A DNA stretch of 43,705 bases from Apilactobacillus ozensis DSM 23829 = JCM 17196 (GCF_001435995.1 NZ_AYYQ01000034.1:1-43705), one strand, 5' to 3'; counted from the stretch's first letter, positions 32,691 through 43,117 are shown. A program made the numbers and translations. The notes: generated by a model not told the origin, from the letters alone.

Positions 32691-34103
32691 TTATTCACAT
32701 GATAATCTGTAAATCGATTGTCCATAAATTGACATTGCTAAAATCAAATCATTAACTGGTTGAAATTCATCAGCTTGATGCATAGTATCTTCAGTCCATG
32801 GGAATAAGGCCCCAAAAGCTACTCCTCTGGTCATCATTCGTCCATATGTTCCGCCACCAACAACTTCTGGATCAGAATCATTACGACCAGTTTGTTCACG
32901 ATAAACAGACATAAGCTTATCTACAATTGGATCAGAAGGATCCACATAATGCGGTTCCATATTAGATATATTCTCAACGTTTCCGTTAAGCTCCTTGGCA
33001 TTTGAAACTAACTGTTCCTTAATATTTGAAACTGAAATTCCCTTAGGATATCTAAAATTAGTATTAATAAAACCGCCACTTTGAACATCAAAAGTCATAA
33101 TTCCAACATTCATAGTTAATTCACCCATCACTTCATCACTATAATTTAAACCTAACTTGTGGGCTCTAGAATCATTATGCAAATATTGACTAATAAATTT
33201 AACAAAGTAACTAGCATTACCACTAAGTTCATAATTGTTTAAAAAGTCAGCTAAATAAGTTCCACCATTAACACCGTTTTTAGGTTCCATCCCATGAGCA
33301 GATTTACCAATTACATGTATATTTAAGCAATTATTATCTAATGAAATATCACCATCAATGTTATTTTCTGCTATGAATTTATCAAAACTCGATACAATAC
33401 TGTTTGCATCTTTAAAACCACTTAAGGTAGCAAATGCATCTCTGGGAACCATGTTTTCTCTTAAACCAGAATTAAATTTATGCAGGATTAGTTTAGAAAC
33501 ATCATCGTTACTATCTTTATTAAATTTAATTGTAAAGCTAGTATTACCTTTTTCACCATTTATTAGTGGGAACTCTGCATCTGGAGAAAATCCAAAGTCA
33601 GGAGCAGGTTCAACATCAAAATAATGTTTCATTCCAGTCCATTCAGATTCTTCATCAGTTCCAATAATAAATCTAATTTTACAATTTGGTTCAATGTTAT
33701 TATCTTTCAACATTTTAAGACCATAATAAGCAGCTAAACCAGGACCTTTATCATCAGAAGCTCCACGTCCATAAACTTTACCGTCTTTTATAGTCATGTT
33801 AAATGGATCTGTATGCCAACCTTCTCCGGCAGGCATAACATCAGCATGTGCTAGAATCGCTAGTGTTTTATCACCCTCACCATATTCAATGTAACCTACG
33901 ATATTATCTAAATTTTTTACTTTAAATCCATCACGTTGACCAAATTCTAAGTATTTCTTTAAAGCCATTGCTGGTCCTTTACCTAGTGGGAATTCATCGG
34001 TACTATGTGCATCGTCACGTTCGCTATCAATAGCAATTAATGCCTTTAAATCTTCTAGATAGCTGTCTTTATATTTTTCAGATTCAATTTTCCAGTTTAT
34101 CAT
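32691..34103 (-). CDS. pepV: Dipeptidase PepV (M20 family)
   Basis: Zinc dipeptidase of 470 residues that hydrolyses dipeptides inside the cell, at the end of the proteolytic pathway of lactic acid bacteria. Metal ligands and catalytic residues are in order: His86 and Asp88 in HADVM, Asp118 in GASDDKG, the base and ligand Glu151/Glu152 in TDEESEW, and a late His near the end in MHQADEF. The lid domain inserted in the middle is present, as the full length implies. AGGGTGA precedes the ATG. It is a single gene. Confidence 0.92.
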   Translation of the reverse strand: MINWKIESEKYKDSYLEDLKALIAIDSERDDAHSTDEFPLGKGPAMALKKYLEFGQRDGFKVKNLDNIVGYIEYGEGDKTLAILAHADVMPAGEGWHTDPFNMTIKDGKVYGRGASDDKGPGLAAYYGLKMLKDNNIEPNCKIRFIIGTDEESEWTGMKHYFDVEPAPDFGFSPDAEFPLINGEKGNTSFTIKFNKDSNDDVSKLILHKFNSGLRENMVPRDAFATLSGFKDANSIVSSFDKFIAENNIDGDISLDNNCLNIHVIGKSAHGMEPKNGVNGGTYLADFLNNYELSGNASYFVKFISQYLHNDSRAHKLGLNYSDEVMGELTMNVGIMTFDVQSGGFINTNFRYPKGISVSNIKEQLVSNAKELNGNVENISNMEPHYVDPSDPIVDKLMSVYREQTGRNDSDPEVVGGGTYGRMMTRGVAFGALFPWTEDTMHQADEFQPVNDLILAMSIYGQSIYRLSCE

Positions 34104-34212
34104 TAAATCACCCTGTCTTTGAAAGTTTAATTAATATTTTAGCACACACTAATCATTCTTCATAACACAATAAAACCGTACCCAATGCTATACTTATCAA
34201 GGGTGATAAAAT

Positions 34213-35040
34213 ATGATTAATTTATCTGACAAGATTTTAGAAGAAACTATAATAAAACGTCCCAATAAAAGCTATAAAGGTACGTTTGGTAGAATAACGT
34301 TAATTGGCGGCAATAAGAATTTTGCTGGAGCTATAATTATGGCATCTTCAGCTGCTGTTTATGCTGGAGCTGGTTTAGTTACAACTATGACGGATAAAAA
34401 TAATAAAACCGCTTTAAATGAAGCCTTACCTGAAGCCATGTATGCTGATTATAAAAAAATAACCGATAACAAAGCTTTAATTCAAAATGCAGACGTCATA
34501 GTAATTGGTCCTGGATTAGGAACTAACGAATCAAGCGAAAAAATTTTAAGAAATGTATTAAAACTTATTGGTAAAAATCAAAAATTAATAATTGACGGAT
34601 CAGCCATTACACTAATTGCCAAAAGAAAAATTAAACTGCCCCAGGCTAAAATTATATTGACTCCACATCAAATGGAATGGCAAAGACTTTCTGGAATAAA
34701 AATAGACGAACAAAATTACACTGTAAATAAAAAGTGTCAAGAAAAATTAAATGCCATTGTTGTCCTCAAATCACACCGCACCGAAATATACACTAACGAT
34801 AAGTGTTTTAAAAATACCGTAGGAACGCCTGCACAAGCTACCGGTGGCATGGGTGATACATTAGCTGGTATGATTGCTGGATTCATTGGTCAATTTAAGC
34901 AAACTGAACAAGCTGTTAGTGCTGCTATTTATATGCATAGTAAAATAGCTGAAGAGCTGTCTAAAAATCAATACGTAGTTTTACCACATCAAATTATTAA
35001 TAACATTCCATACTATATGAAAAAATATCAAAAAAAATAA
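34213..35040 (+). CDS. nnrD: ADP-dependent NAD(P)H-hydrate dehydratase
   Basis: Repairs hydrated NADH and NADPH, 275 residues of the ribokinase-like NnrD/CARKD family. Visible motifs are GTFGRITLIGG near 23-33, GPGLGTNE near 95-102 and the C-terminal GGMGDTLAGMIAGF, which holds the catalytic Asp and the anion hole. The epimerase domain NnrE is not fused here, unlike in many bacteria. The ATG follows AAGGGTGA by 6 bases. An extended -10 (TGCTATACT, 34186-34194) lies close upstream but would leave almost no leader, so I do not list it as the promoter. Confidence 0.9.
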   Translation: MINLSDKILEETIIKRPNKSYKGTFGRITLIGGNKNFAGAIIMASSAAVYAGAGLVTTMTDKNNKTALNEALPEAMYADYKKITDNKALIQNADVIVIGPGLGTNESSEKILRNVLKLIGKNQKLIIDGSAITLIAKRKIKLPQAKIILTPHQMEWQRLSGIKIDEQNYTVNKKCQEKLNAIVVLKSHRTEIYTNDKCFKNTVGTPAQATGGMGDTLAGMIAGFIGQFKQTEQAVSAAIYMHSKIAEELSKNQYVVLPHQIINNIPYYMKKYQKK

Positions 35041-35068
35041 AGAAGCTTTTAGTAAAAGCTTCTTTATT
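35036..35068. terminator. Bidirectional terminator, nnrD and murJ
   Basis: 15-bp stem AATAAAGAAGCTTTT with its complement, loop of 3, and A/U tails in both directions. Confidence 0.85.
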
Positions 35069-35070
35069 TT

Positions 35071-36738
35071 TTATTTTATTCTTAAAATTCTTCTAAGAGA
35101 ATCCATTTTATTACCTATAATATCATCAGCCAATCGATTTTTTAAGGAAAGCAAGATATATACATAACCACCTATAATTGCTGATAGCATAACTACAATA
35201 AAGCTACCAACACTACTATATTGATTCATAAATAAACCAACTAATTTATTTCCTAAATGAACAACGATTAAAGCTACCATGTAAGTTGCAATTGAGTAAA
35301 CTAATATTCGATTGATCTTATCGGATATGAATTTATATTCAATTCCAAATTGACGGTCTAAAGATCTAACGATTAGATAGTTAGCAACTATAAATCCAAA
35401 TGCTGAAGATAATAATGGTCCAAAAATACCAAAGAAAAATACAAATGGAAATTGAGTAAGTGCTTTAGCAATAGTACCAACTACAAAGAATTTAACAGCT
35501 CGTTTATTTTGCGATATACCCTGCATCATAGCAGCAATAACAGTAAATAAACCAAATGAAATCCCAATTATGGAAGAAAAAGCCAATACATTAGCTGATA
35601 AAGCGGCTTGACTAGTTCCATAAAATACTCTGTTTAGAGGACCTGCAACAGCGGCCATCCCTAATGATGCTGGTAACATAACGAACATAAATAAAACCAA
35701 CCCATTTGATATTTGCTTTTTAATAGCTTCATTATCATTACGGGTATAAGCTTCCGATAATAATGGAACCACTGTTATGGCCATCGCTGATGCTAATGAA
35801 ATAGTAATCATAATTAATTTATTAGCGTTTCCAGCAAAAATAGTATATAAAGCATTTAAATGTGCATCTGAGTAGTTGGTCGCCAGATGCATAATTTTAA
35901 AGAAGGTATACTGATCAATTAATTGAAAAATAGTAATCCCCGAAGCTAATACAATAAATGGAACAGCTTGTGAAATTATTTCCTTATATAATTGATTCGT
36001 ATTTACCTTTACTTTGTTATTACTATTAGCAACTAGAGAATCATAATATTTTTTACGCTTAAAATAATATAATCCTAAAATGGCCAAACCTGCTAAAGCC
36101 CCAATGAACGCTGCAAAAGTCGATTGAGCAACTGCATCTATCCAACTGCCATGAAAAACTTTTAATATCAAAAATGCACTTAACAGCATATAAATAACTC
36201 TAATTAACTGTTCTGCAAATTGTGAAATGGCAGATGGTGCCATATCTTGATATCCTTGAAAATATCCTCTAGTTAAACTCATTGTTGGAATAACTAAAAC
36301 AGCCCATGCTAGCGAATGCATTATCGGGATAACGTTCTCATTATGTCCATCTAAGAGTGGTGCACCAATATACAGTATCAAAGCACACACAATTCCAGTA
36401 ACAACAGAAAGCAATAACCCTCTCTTGTAGAGCCTAATTCCAACTCCATATTCATTTAAAGCATTATAGTGAGCTACTTGCTTAGCTATCGCAGAAGGAA
36501 TTCCGGCTATCGAAATTATTAAGAAGAGACTATAAACATTGTAACCTTGTACATATAAAGCATTAGCTTGTAAAAATAAAGCTTCACCAAACAATATACG
36601 CCAAGGAATAATATATAATGCTCCCAAAATTCTAGATAAAATACTACCAGCCGTCATCCATGCGGAGCCCTGTATCATTTTATCTTGACCTGATGTATCT
36701 ATCAAATCATCGTTTTTATTCTTTTCATCAACCTGCAT
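35071..36738 (-). CDS. ytgP: MOP-family lipid II flippase (MurJ/YtgP type)
   Basis: Polytopic membrane protein of 555 residues with about 14 hydrophobic helices, of the MVF/MATE-like polysaccharide exporter superfamily. The first helices carry QGSAWMTAGSILSRILGALYIIPW, a pattern of YtgP/SpoVB-type proteins; YtgP is a MurJ that flips lipid II across the membrane in Bacillus and streptococci. Basic residues in the early helices (for instance Arg in LSRILG) are of the sort used to bind the diphosphate. It has its own promoter after the leuS terminator. Flipping another lipid-linked sugar is the alternative. Confidence 0.82.
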   Translation of the reverse strand: MQVDEKNKNDDLIDTSGQDKMIQGSAWMTAGSILSRILGALYIIPWRILFGEALFLQANALYVQGYNVYSLFLIISIAGIPSAIAKQVAHYNALNEYGVGIRLYKRGLLLSVVTGIVCALILYIGAPLLDGHNENVIPIMHSLAWAVLVIPTMSLTRGYFQGYQDMAPSAISQFAEQLIRVIYMLLSAFLILKVFHGSWIDAVAQSTFAAFIGALAGLAILGLYYFKRKKYYDSLVANSNNKVKVNTNQLYKEIISQAVPFIVLASGITIFQLIDQYTFFKIMHLATNYSDAHLNALYTIFAGNANKLIMITISLASAMAITVVPLLSEAYTRNDNEAIKKQISNGLVLFMFVMLPASLGMAAVAGPLNRVFYGTSQAALSANVLAFSSIIGISFGLFTVIAAMMQGISQNKRAVKFFVVGTIAKALTQFPFVFFFGIFGPLLSSAFGFIVANYLIVRSLDRQFGIEYKFISDKINRILVYSIATYMVALIVVHLGNKLVGLFMNQYSSVGSFIVVMLSAIIGGYVYILLSLKNRLADDIIGNKMDSLRRILRIK

Positions 36739-36775
36739 AATTTACTTCCTACCTTAAAATTAGTTCAACTTGTTT

Positions 36776-36804
36776 ATTTTAATAAAAAAGTAATAACTAA
36801 TCAA
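36776..36804 (-). promoter_or_regulatory. Promoter of the ytgP/murJ gene
   Basis: TTGATT (36799-36804), 17-base spacer, TAAAAT (36776-36781) on the minus strand, after the leuS terminator. Confidence 0.7.
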
Positions 36805-36823
36805 TGCTGATTTGTTTTATATC

Positions 36824-36854
36824 AAAAAAGTAGTGATAAAAATTTATCACTACT
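36824..36854 (-). terminator. Terminator of leuS
   Basis: 12-bp stem AGTAGTGATAAA with its complement, two-base loop, followed on the minus strand by a U-run. Confidence 0.85.
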
Positions 36855-36861
36855 AAAAAAT

Positions 36862-39279
36862 CTAATTAGCAACAATGTTAACGATTTTATTTGGAACTAC
36901 AATAACTTTTCTAATATTCTTACCGTCTACAAATTCTTTAACGTTCTCATTAGCCAAAGCTATGTTTTCTACATTTTGACGATCAGCATCACGTTCAGTT
37001 TGAATATGTGCACGAACCTTACCATTAACTTGCACAACGTATTCAACTTGCTCGTCAATTAGCTTAGAAGCATCAAATGTTGGCCAAGATGCATAAGATA
37101 TAGAATCTTCATGGCCTAATTTTGACCAAAGTTCTTCACAAACATGAGGAGCAATTGGTGCAAGCATTTTAACAAAGCCTTCAACGTATTCAAGTGGCAA
37201 ACTATCTTGTTTATAACATTCGTTAATGAATACCATCATTTGTGAAATAGCTACGTTAAAGTGCATTTTTTCAAAATCTTCACTAACAATTTTAACAGTT
37301 TGATTATAAATTTTATCTAAAGCACCCGTGTTAACAGTTGTAATACGGTCTCTTAAATGATTATTATCATCTACGAACAATCTCCAGACACGCTTAATCC
37401 AACGATTTGCACCATTTAAACCTTCAGTACTCCATGGCTTTGCTTCAGTTAATGGCCCCATAAACATTTCGTATAGTCTTAAAGTATCAGCACCATACTC
37501 TTGTACAATGTCATCAGGATTTATTACGTTTCCTTTGGACTTGGACATTTTTTCGTGGTTAGTACCCAAAATCATCCCTTGATTTACAAGTTTTTGGAAA
37601 GGTTCTTTGGTTGAAACTACTCCTAAATCATAAAGAACTTTATGCCAGAAACGAGCATATAGTAAATGAAGAACAGCATGTTCAGCTCCACCAACGTATA
37701 AATCAACTGGCATCCATTGTTTTAGTTTTTCAGGATCAGCAATCATTTTATCGTTATTTGGATCAATGTATCTCAAATAATACCATGAGCTTCCAGCCCA
37801 TTGAGGCATTGTATTGGTTTCACGCTTACCTTTACGACCATTTTCATCTACAACATTTACCCAACTGTCAACGTTGGCCAATGGAGATTCTCCTGTACCC
37901 GATGGTTGAATGTTTTCTACACTAGGTAATCTTAGAGGTAATTCATCTTCAGGGACTAATGAAGTAGTTCCATCTTCCCAATGAATAACTGGAATTGGTT
38001 CACCCCAGTATCTTTGACGAGAGAAAATCCAGTCACGTAATTTATAGTTAACTTTTTTATCGCCGGCGTTATGCTCTTTTAACCAATCAATTGCTGCTGA
38101 CTTAGCATCTTCTTTACCCATACCATCTAAGAAACCAGAGTTAATGTGTTTTCCATCACCTGTATATGCTTCTTTTGTGATGTCTCCACCTTCGATAACC
38201 GGCAGAATTGGTAAATCAAATTTTTTAGCAAAATCATAGTCACGTTGGTCGTGGGCTGGAACAGCCATAATAGCTCCTGTTCCGTAGCTAGCAAGTACGT
38301 AATCACCAACCCAAATAGGTAACTTTTCACCATTAATTGGGTTAATAGCATAGGCCCCTGTAAATACTCCAGATTTATTCTTATTTAAATCTGTACGCTC
38401 TAAATCTGATTTTTTAGAAACTTCTTTTTTGTATTCATCAACTACAGCTTTTTTATCGTCTGTAACAATTTTATTGACTAATTTATGTTCTGGAGCTAAT
38501 ACCAAGTATGATGCACCAAACAATGTATCAGGTCTAGTTGTGAATACTTCGATATTTTCTTCGTGACCATCAATCCCGAAAGATACACTAGCACCTTCTG
38601 AACGGCCTATCCAATTGCGTTGCATTTCTTTGATACTTTCTGGCCAGTCTACATCGTCTAAATCATCAATTAAACGGTCAGCATAAGCAGTTATTCTTAA
38701 TACCCATTGTTTCATTGGAACACGATAAACTGGGTATCCACCTCGTTCAGTCTTACCATCGATAACTTCTTCATTCGATACAACTACACCACCCATAAAA
38801 TCTGGTGCCCAGTTAACTTCTATTTCATCTTCATAAGCTAAACCTTTTTCGTATAGTTTTTCGAAAATCCACTGGGTCCACTTGTAGTATTTAGGGTCAG
38901 TAGTGTTTATTTCTCGATCCCAGTCATAAGATAGTCCTAGTGACTTAATTTGTTCTCTAAAATGGTCAATGTTTTTCTCAGTAAAACTACCTGGATGGTG
39001 TCCAGTTTTTAATGCATATTGTTCCGCAGGAAGTCCAAATGCATCCCATCCCATTGGATGCAAAACGTTCTTACCTTGCATACGTTTCATGCGAGCCATG
39101 ATATCAGTAGCTGTATATCCTTCTGGATGGCCTACGTGAAGACCTTGTCCAGATGGGTAAGGAAACATATCTAATACATAATAATTGTCTTTATTAGCAT
39201 CTTCACCGGTCTTAAAAGTTTTATTTTTATCCCAGTATTTTTGCCACTTTTTTTCTATATCTAAATGATCATAAGGCAT
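36862..39279 (-). CDS. leuS: Leucyl-tRNA synthetase
   Basis: Class I synthetase of 805 residues. The N-terminal catalytic core has the HIGH-equivalent HVGH in [14 protein letters not shown], followed by [14 protein letters not shown]. The editing domain (CP1) is intact, with the TTRPDTLFG motif, and KMSKSKGN is present in the second half of the Rossmann fold. The C-terminal domain for the variable arm of tRNA-Leu is complete. The start is ATG at 39279, 8 bases after GGAGG; the TTG two codons upstream is too close. Its leader is a Leu T-box. Confidence 0.95.
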   Translation of the reverse strand: MPYDHLDIEKKWQKYWDKNKTFKTGEDANKDNYYVLDMFPYPSGQGLHVGHPEGYTATDIMARMKRMQGKNVLHPMGWDAFGLPAEQYALKTGHHPGSFTEKNIDHFREQIKSLGLSYDWDREINTTDPKYYKWTQWIFEKLYEKGLAYEDEIEVNWAPDFMGGVVVSNEEVIDGKTERGGYPVYRVPMKQWVLRITAYADRLIDDLDDVDWPESIKEMQRNWIGRSEGASVSFGIDGHEENIEVFTTRPDTLFGASYLVLAPEHKLVNKIVTDDKKAVVDEYKKEVSKKSDLERTDLNKNKSGVFTGAYAINPINGEKLPIWVGDYVLASYGTGAIMAVPAHDQRDYDFAKKFDLPILPVIEGGDITKEAYTGDGKHINSGFLDGMGKEDAKSAAIDWLKEHNAGDKKVNYKLRDWIFSRQRYWGEPIPVIHWEDGTTSLVPEDELPLRLPSVENIQPSGTGESPLANVDSWVNVVDENGRKGKRETNTMPQWAGSSWYYLRYIDPNNDKMIADPEKLKQWMPVDLYVGGAEHAVLHLLYARFWHKVLYDLGVVSTKEPFQKLVNQGMILGTNHEKMSKSKGNVINPDDIVQEYGADTLRLYEMFMGPLTEAKPWSTEGLNGANRWIKRVWRLFVDDNNHLRDRITTVNTGALDKIYNQTVKIVSEDFEKMHFNVAISQMMVFINECYKQDSLPLEYVEGFVKMLAPIAPHVCEELWSKLGHEDSISYASWPTFDASKLIDEQVEYVVQVNGKVRAHIQTERDADRQNVENIALANENVKEFVDGKNIRKVIVVPNKIVNIVAN

Positions 39280-39310
39280 TAGCAATTCCTCCTAATAATT
39301 TTTAAATAAT

Positions 39311-39550
39311 AAAAAAAGCCCTATAAGAAAAAGCATCTTATAGGACGAATATTCCGCGGTACCACCTAATTTTTTTCAACAAGTTGAAAACCCTTAATAT
39401 TTTAACGCGATAAACGTTTCCACTTACTAAATATTTTCGGCAGAAAAATTAAAACGATGAGTTCGTATTATACTAAACCTAAATTCTCAGCAACCATTTA
39501 GTTTCTGTATGAATAATATAATCTAATAGTTCGTTTATTTTTTATTATTT
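39311..39550 (-). promoter_or_regulatory. T-box leader of leuS (CTC specifier)
   Basis: The T-box AGGTGGTACCGCGG (39354-39367) precedes a terminator hairpin (39318-39346) with seven U. Upstream is Stem I with the specifier loop ACGAACTCATCG, in which the codon CTC (39459-39461) follows GAA and precedes A, the usual layout; it fits Leu. It controls leuS through the charging of tRNA-Leu. Confidence 0.9.
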
Positions 39551-39566
39551 AAATTTAATTACGATA

Positions 39567-39595
39567 ATTATAACAAACACATTTTTTTTAATCAA
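39567..39595 (-). promoter_or_regulatory. Promoter of leuS
   Basis: TTGATT (39590-39595), 17-base spacer, TATAAT (39567-39572), just upstream of the T-box leader. Confidence 0.85.
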
Positions 39596-39614
39596 GAACA
39601 TCATTAAAAATAAA

Positions 39615-39623
39615 TGTTATAAT
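39615..39623 (+). promoter_or_regulatory. Extended -10 of mnmM
   Basis: TGTTATAAT on the plus strand, no good -35. It lies back to back with the leuS promoter, 20 bases apart. Confidence 0.5.
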
Positions 39624-39654
39624 TTAAATTAATTTATATAAAGGAAGTTTTAGC

Positions 39655-40236
39655 TTGAAATTACAACCATCATTATATTATAGTCACACATTAATTAATC
39701 AAACTGTAGTTACTGGAGATTATGTTATTGATGCAACTGCTGGTAATGGTAATGATACTAGTTATTTATCAAGTATAGTCGGAAGCAAAGGAAGAGTTTA
39801 TAGTTTTGATATTCAATCGGCAGCAATAAATAATACTAAAAAATTACTATCAGAGCGAAAACAATTAGATAACGTAACTCTATACAATTGTGGACACGAA
39901 AATATTGGTAAATTGATTAAAGAAAAAATAACTTGTGCTATTTTTAATTTAGGCTACTTGCCTGGTCAAGACACTAACAAAAATATTATTACTCATTCCG
40001 ATACTACCCTTAGAGCAATTAAAGCGTGCCTAAAATTATTAAAAAAGAATGGATTAGTAATAATAGTCTTATATTATGGACATCCAGGTGGTCAACAAGA
40101 AAAAAATGATGTTATTAATTTTGCTAGCAAGCTTAATCAAAAATTTTTTACAGTATTGAAATATCAATTTATTAACCAAATTAACGAACCACCTATTTTA
40201 ATAGCTATTCAAAAAAAGAAAGATGAATTTATCTAA
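39655..40236 (+). CDS. mnmM: tRNA 5-aminomethyl-2-thiouridine methyltransferase, YtqB family
   Basis: SAM-dependent methyltransferase of 193 residues, the length of Bacillus YtqB/MnmM, which finishes the mnm5s2U modification at the wobble base of some tRNAs. The SAM motif IDATAGNGND is at 25-34, with an acidic end of strand 2 (FDIQ) and the family motif NLGYLPGQD near 99-107. The start codon is TTG, 7 bases after AAGGAAG. It is divergent from leuS, a common arrangement in this order. Its last 8 bases overlap the end of the convergent exporter gene. Confidence 0.87.
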   Translation: MKLQPSLYYSHTLINQTVVTGDYVIDATAGNGNDTSYLSSIVGSKGRVYSFDIQSAAINNTKKLLSERKQLDNVTLYNCGHENIGKLIKEKITCAIFNLGYLPGQDTNKNIITHSDTTLRAIKACLKLLKKNGLVIIVLYYGHPGGQQEKNDVINFASKLNQKFFTVLKYQFINQINEPPILIAIQKKKDEFI

Positions 40237-40253
40237 TTTCATCTTTCTTTTTT
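40212..40253. terminator. Bidirectional terminator inside two overlapping gene ends
   Basis: Stem AAAAGAAAGATGAA with TTTCATCTTTCTTTT around an 8-base loop. The loop holds both stop codons, and the two arms code for the C-terminal residues of mnmM and of the exporter. Confidence 0.8.
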
Positions 40254-41701
40254 ATGTTAAATAAATTAATAAGCATTGAAAAAATTATTAAACTAAATAA
40301 GAACAAAAATACCCAATTTAATGAGTTAAATAATACACTTTTTAAATTATATAGTGATTTTAATGGTAAATCTTTAGCGTATTTAGGATTAATTAACCTA
40401 TTAATCATCGCCAAAGATGTCTTAGGTGTATTTAAGATTTCAATCTTTAATTTAGTGTTCATAACAATGCCTAAAATAGAAATAATAAAAGTTTGTCCAA
40501 ATATTCTGCAAAGTGTGTTAAAAGAAGTTGCAACTCCAATATCTTCTTTGCTAACTAATTTTTGTGAAACTAAAGTACTATTAGTAATAGTAATACCAAA
40601 TCCGATTCCACAAATAGCAGAAATAACAAAGAAATATTCATAGTGGGCATTTATAGATAAATTAATTATCCAAAAAGATGCTATTAATATTAAGAACAAA
40701 CCAATTAAGGTGCTATAAACAACATTTATTTTTTTTATAAGATATCCTGAAATAAAAGAACCTATAATCCAAAACAATGATGCTGGCGTTATAACTAATC
40801 CCGCCATGGAAGCTCCAAGCCCCATAATACCCTGCGTCCAGTCTGGTACATAAACTTCCAGCCCCATAATAAATCCACTTACCAATAAAGCAACTGCATT
40901 TTGTATGACAAATGTTCTATTTTGAAATAACTTTGTTGGAATAATAGGATTTATAAATACATTTTCTCTTCTAACAAAAAATATAAAAGTAATAATAGCT
41001 AAATTGATAAAAATAGACAATTCTATACCATCAAAATTTTTACTACTTAAAATTTTTACTACATAAATAATAGCAAATAAAAATAATGACAATAATAACA
41101 TACCTAAATAGTCAAAATTATAATTTTTCACTTCAAATTTTTCATTAAAAAAGAAGTAAATAGCTATAATAGCTAAAATTCCTATTGGAATATTTATAAA
41201 GAAAATCCAATGCCAAGACAAACGATCAACCAAAATTCCGCCAAGTACTGGAGATATTATAGAGGCAATGCCCCAAATTGCACCATTTAACCCTAAAATT
41301 TTACCTCGCTTTTCGAATGGATATATATCGGCAATTATGGTATAAGAAACTGGCATAATAGCACCTGCTCCCAGTCCTTGAAACGCTCGCCAAAAGATTA
41401 AATTAACCATTGATTTGGATAATCCAGCAAATAATGAAGCTATTAAAAATATAGTTAAACCGAAAATGAAAATCTTTTTTCGACCAAATTGATCAGCAAT
41501 TTTACCGTATATGGGAGTTGAAACAGCATTAGTTAATAGGAAAACTGAAAAAACCCAGTTCATTATTGATACACCGTGTAGATTACTAACTATTGTAGGC
41601 ATAGCCGTTGAAACGATAGTTCCTTCTACAGCAGTCATAAATGTAGCTATCATCAAAGCAATAGTTGTTAATCTAATATTTCTTTTTGAATTATTGAACA
41701 T
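40229..41701 (-). CDS. MFS drug-type exporter, DHA2 (14-helix) family
   Basis: Proton-linked efflux protein of 490 residues with about 14 hydrophobic segments. The N-terminal helix ends MTAVEGTIVSTAMPTIV, the typical first helix of the EmrB/QacA group. Motif A is GKIADQFGRKKIF near 68-80, and the helix-5 motif C region reads GAIWGIASIISPVLGGIL. The C-terminus ends in a basic IKKKDEIR. I start at ATG 41701 because AGGAG is 6 bases before; the ATG two codons upstream directly abuts the site. Substrate is unknown. It is a single gene after metK. Confidence 0.88.
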   Translation of the reverse strand: MFNNSKRNIRLTTIALMIATFMTAVEGTIVSTAMPTIVSNLHGVSIMNWVFSVFLLTNAVSTPIYGKIADQFGRKKIFIFGLTIFLIASLFAGLSKSMVNLIFWRAFQGLGAGAIMPVSYTIIADIYPFEKRGKILGLNGAIWGIASIISPVLGGILVDRLSWHWIFFINIPIGILAIIAIYFFFNEKFEVKNYNFDYLGMLLLSLFLFAIIYVVKILSSKNFDGIELSIFINLAIITFIFFVRRENVFINPIIPTKLFQNRTFVIQNAVALLVSGFIMGLEVYVPDWTQGIMGLGASMAGLVITPASLFWIIGSFISGYLIKKINVVYSTLIGLFLILIASFWIINLSINAHYEYFFVISAICGIGFGITITNSTLVSQKLVSKEDIGVATSFNTLCRIFGQTFIISILGIVMNTKLKIEILNTPKTSLAMINRLINPKYAKDLPLKSLYNLKSVLFNSLNWVFLFLFSLIIFSMLINLFNIKKKDEIR

Positions 41702-41718
41702 AAACATCTCCTAAAAAT

Positions 41719-41760
41719 AAAAAAGCGGATACATGAAATCATCACATAAACCGCATTTTA
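41719..41760 (-). terminator. Weak terminator of metK
   Basis: A GCGG/CCGC base pairing with an irregular upper stem is followed on the minus strand by six U. The structure is imperfect and could allow read-through into the exporter gene. Confidence 0.4.
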
Positions 41761-41761
41761 A

Positions 41762-42958
41762 TTATTTATTGTTATTTACAAAATCTATTAAAGCATCTAC
41801 TTTATCAGTATGTTCCCAAGGTAAATCTATATCAGTTCTACCAAAGTGTCCATAAGCAGCTGTCTGTTTATATATTGGGCGTTTTAAGTTTAACATATTT
41901 ATAATTCCTGCTGGTCTAAGATCAAATATTGCTCTAATAGCCTTAATCAATTTTTCTTCGGATATTTTACCAGTATTAAAAGTATTTACAGATATAGAAA
42001 CAGGTTGAGCAACTCCAATTGCATAAGCTATTTGAACTTCTACTTTACTTGCTAACTGTGCTGCTACAATATTTTTAGCAATGTATCTAGCAGCATAACT
42101 AGCAGATCGGTCTACCTTTGTAGCATCTTTACCAGAAAAAGCACCTCCACCATGATGAGCAGAACCACCATAAGTATCAACGATTATCTTTCTACCAGTT
42201 AAGCCAGCGTCTCCTTGTGGGCCACCAATTACAAAACGGCCTGTTGGATTAATAAAGTATTTAGTTTTTTCATCTAAAAATTTATCAGGAATAACTGCTT
42301 TTACTACTTTATCAATTACATCTTTTTTTATCTGTTCAAGTGATACATCTGGATCATGCTGGGTACTTAATACTACTGTATCAACTCTAATAGGCTTTTC
42401 ATTATCATCATATTGTACTGTAACTTCTGCCTTTGCATCTGGTCTTAGATAACTAATTTCACCACTTTTTCTCAAGCTAGCTATTTTACGCATAAGTTTA
42501 TGACTTAATGAAATAGGTAATGGCATAAGTTCAGGAGTTTCATCAACTGCGTATCCAAACATTAAACCTTGATCACCAGCACCAATTTTATTTAAAATAT
42601 CTTCTTTAGATAGCCTATTTTCTAAAGAATCATCCACTCCTTGTGCAATATCTGGCGATTGTTCATCAATAGCAACAATAACTGCACAAGTATGTCCATC
42701 AAAACCGTACTTATCATTATCATATCCTATGTTAGTTATAGTATCTCTAACAATTTTTTGGATATTAACATAAGCCTTAGTAGTTATCTCACCAAATACC
42801 AAAACTAATCCTGTAGTTACCGAACACTCACAGGCTACTCTTGAATCAGGATCTTGCTTTAATAATTCATCTAGAATTGCGTCACTAATTTGATCAGCAA
42901 TTTTATCTGGATGACCTTCTGAAACAGATTCAGAAGTAAATAAATGTCTTTCTCTCAT
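41762..42958 (-). CDS. metK: S-adenosylmethionine synthetase
   Basis: Makes SAM from Met and ATP, 398 residues. Family motifs are in order: [16 protein letters not shown] near 15-30, the loop [12 protein letters not shown] near 131-142 and [17 protein letters not shown] near 271-287, which bind ATP, Mg and phosphate. Start: ATG 42958, with the GGGGG ribosome binding site 11 bases upstream, which forms part of the SMK-box. This links translation directly to the SAM level. The gene follows the tRNA array after a terminator and a short promoter region. Confidence 0.95.
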   Translation of the reverse strand: MRERHLFTSESVSEGHPDKIADQISDAILDELLKQDPDSRVACECSVTTGLVLVFGEITTKAYVNIQKIVRDTITNIGYDNDKYGFDGHTCAVIVAIDEQSPDIAQGVDDSLENRLSKEDILNKIGAGDQGLMFGYAVDETPELMPLPISLSHKLMRKIASLRKSGEISYLRPDAKAEVTVQYDDNEKPIRVDTVVLSTQHDPDVSLEQIKKDVIDKVVKAVIPDKFLDEKTKYFINPTGRFVIGGPQGDAGLTGRKIIVDTYGGSAHHGGGAFSGKDATKVDRSASYAARYIAKNIVAAQLASKVEVQIAYAIGVAQPVSISVNTFNTGKISEEKLIKAIRAIFDLRPAGIINMLNLKRPIYKQTAAYGHFGRTDIDLPWEHTDKVDALIDFVNNNK

Positions 42959-42966
42959 TTTAAACT

Positions 42967-43022
42967 ATTCCCCCTCTTTTTGGTTACAAGGCATCTTCAC
43001 TAAGGTGAATCCTATCGGGAAT
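42967..43022 (-). promoter_or_regulatory. SMK-box (SAM-III) riboswitch
   Basis: In minus-strand RNA the order TTCCCGATAGGAT, a short hairpin, AGATGCCTTGTAACC and AGGGGGAAT matches the SMK consensus. SAM binding pairs GGGGG with the 5' TTCCC and hides the metK ribosome binding site, so excess SAM stops translation. This class is limited mainly to Lactobacillales metK. Every core block is intact. Confidence 0.93.
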
Positions 43023-43073
43023 ACACTCATAACTTTATAATAATATCATAATTATAACTTTTTTTAAAGTACA

Positions 43074-43110
43074 CAAAAAAAACCAATAACCATAAAAAAG
43101 TTATTGGTTT
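43074..43110 (-). terminator. Terminator of the tRNA array
   Basis: Stem AACCAATAAC/GTTATTGGTT, nine-base loop, followed on the minus strand by eight U. It separates the array from the metK leader. A possible metK promoter (TTTAAA, 17 bases, TATTAT) overlaps the region just after it, but is weak. Confidence 0.85.
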
Positions 43111-43117
43111 ATAATTA

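Noticed and set aside
40254-40643. 129-codon open frame on the plus strand opposite the exporter
   Set aside because: It begins after the shared terminator with no ribosome binding site and is antisense to the helices of the exporter.
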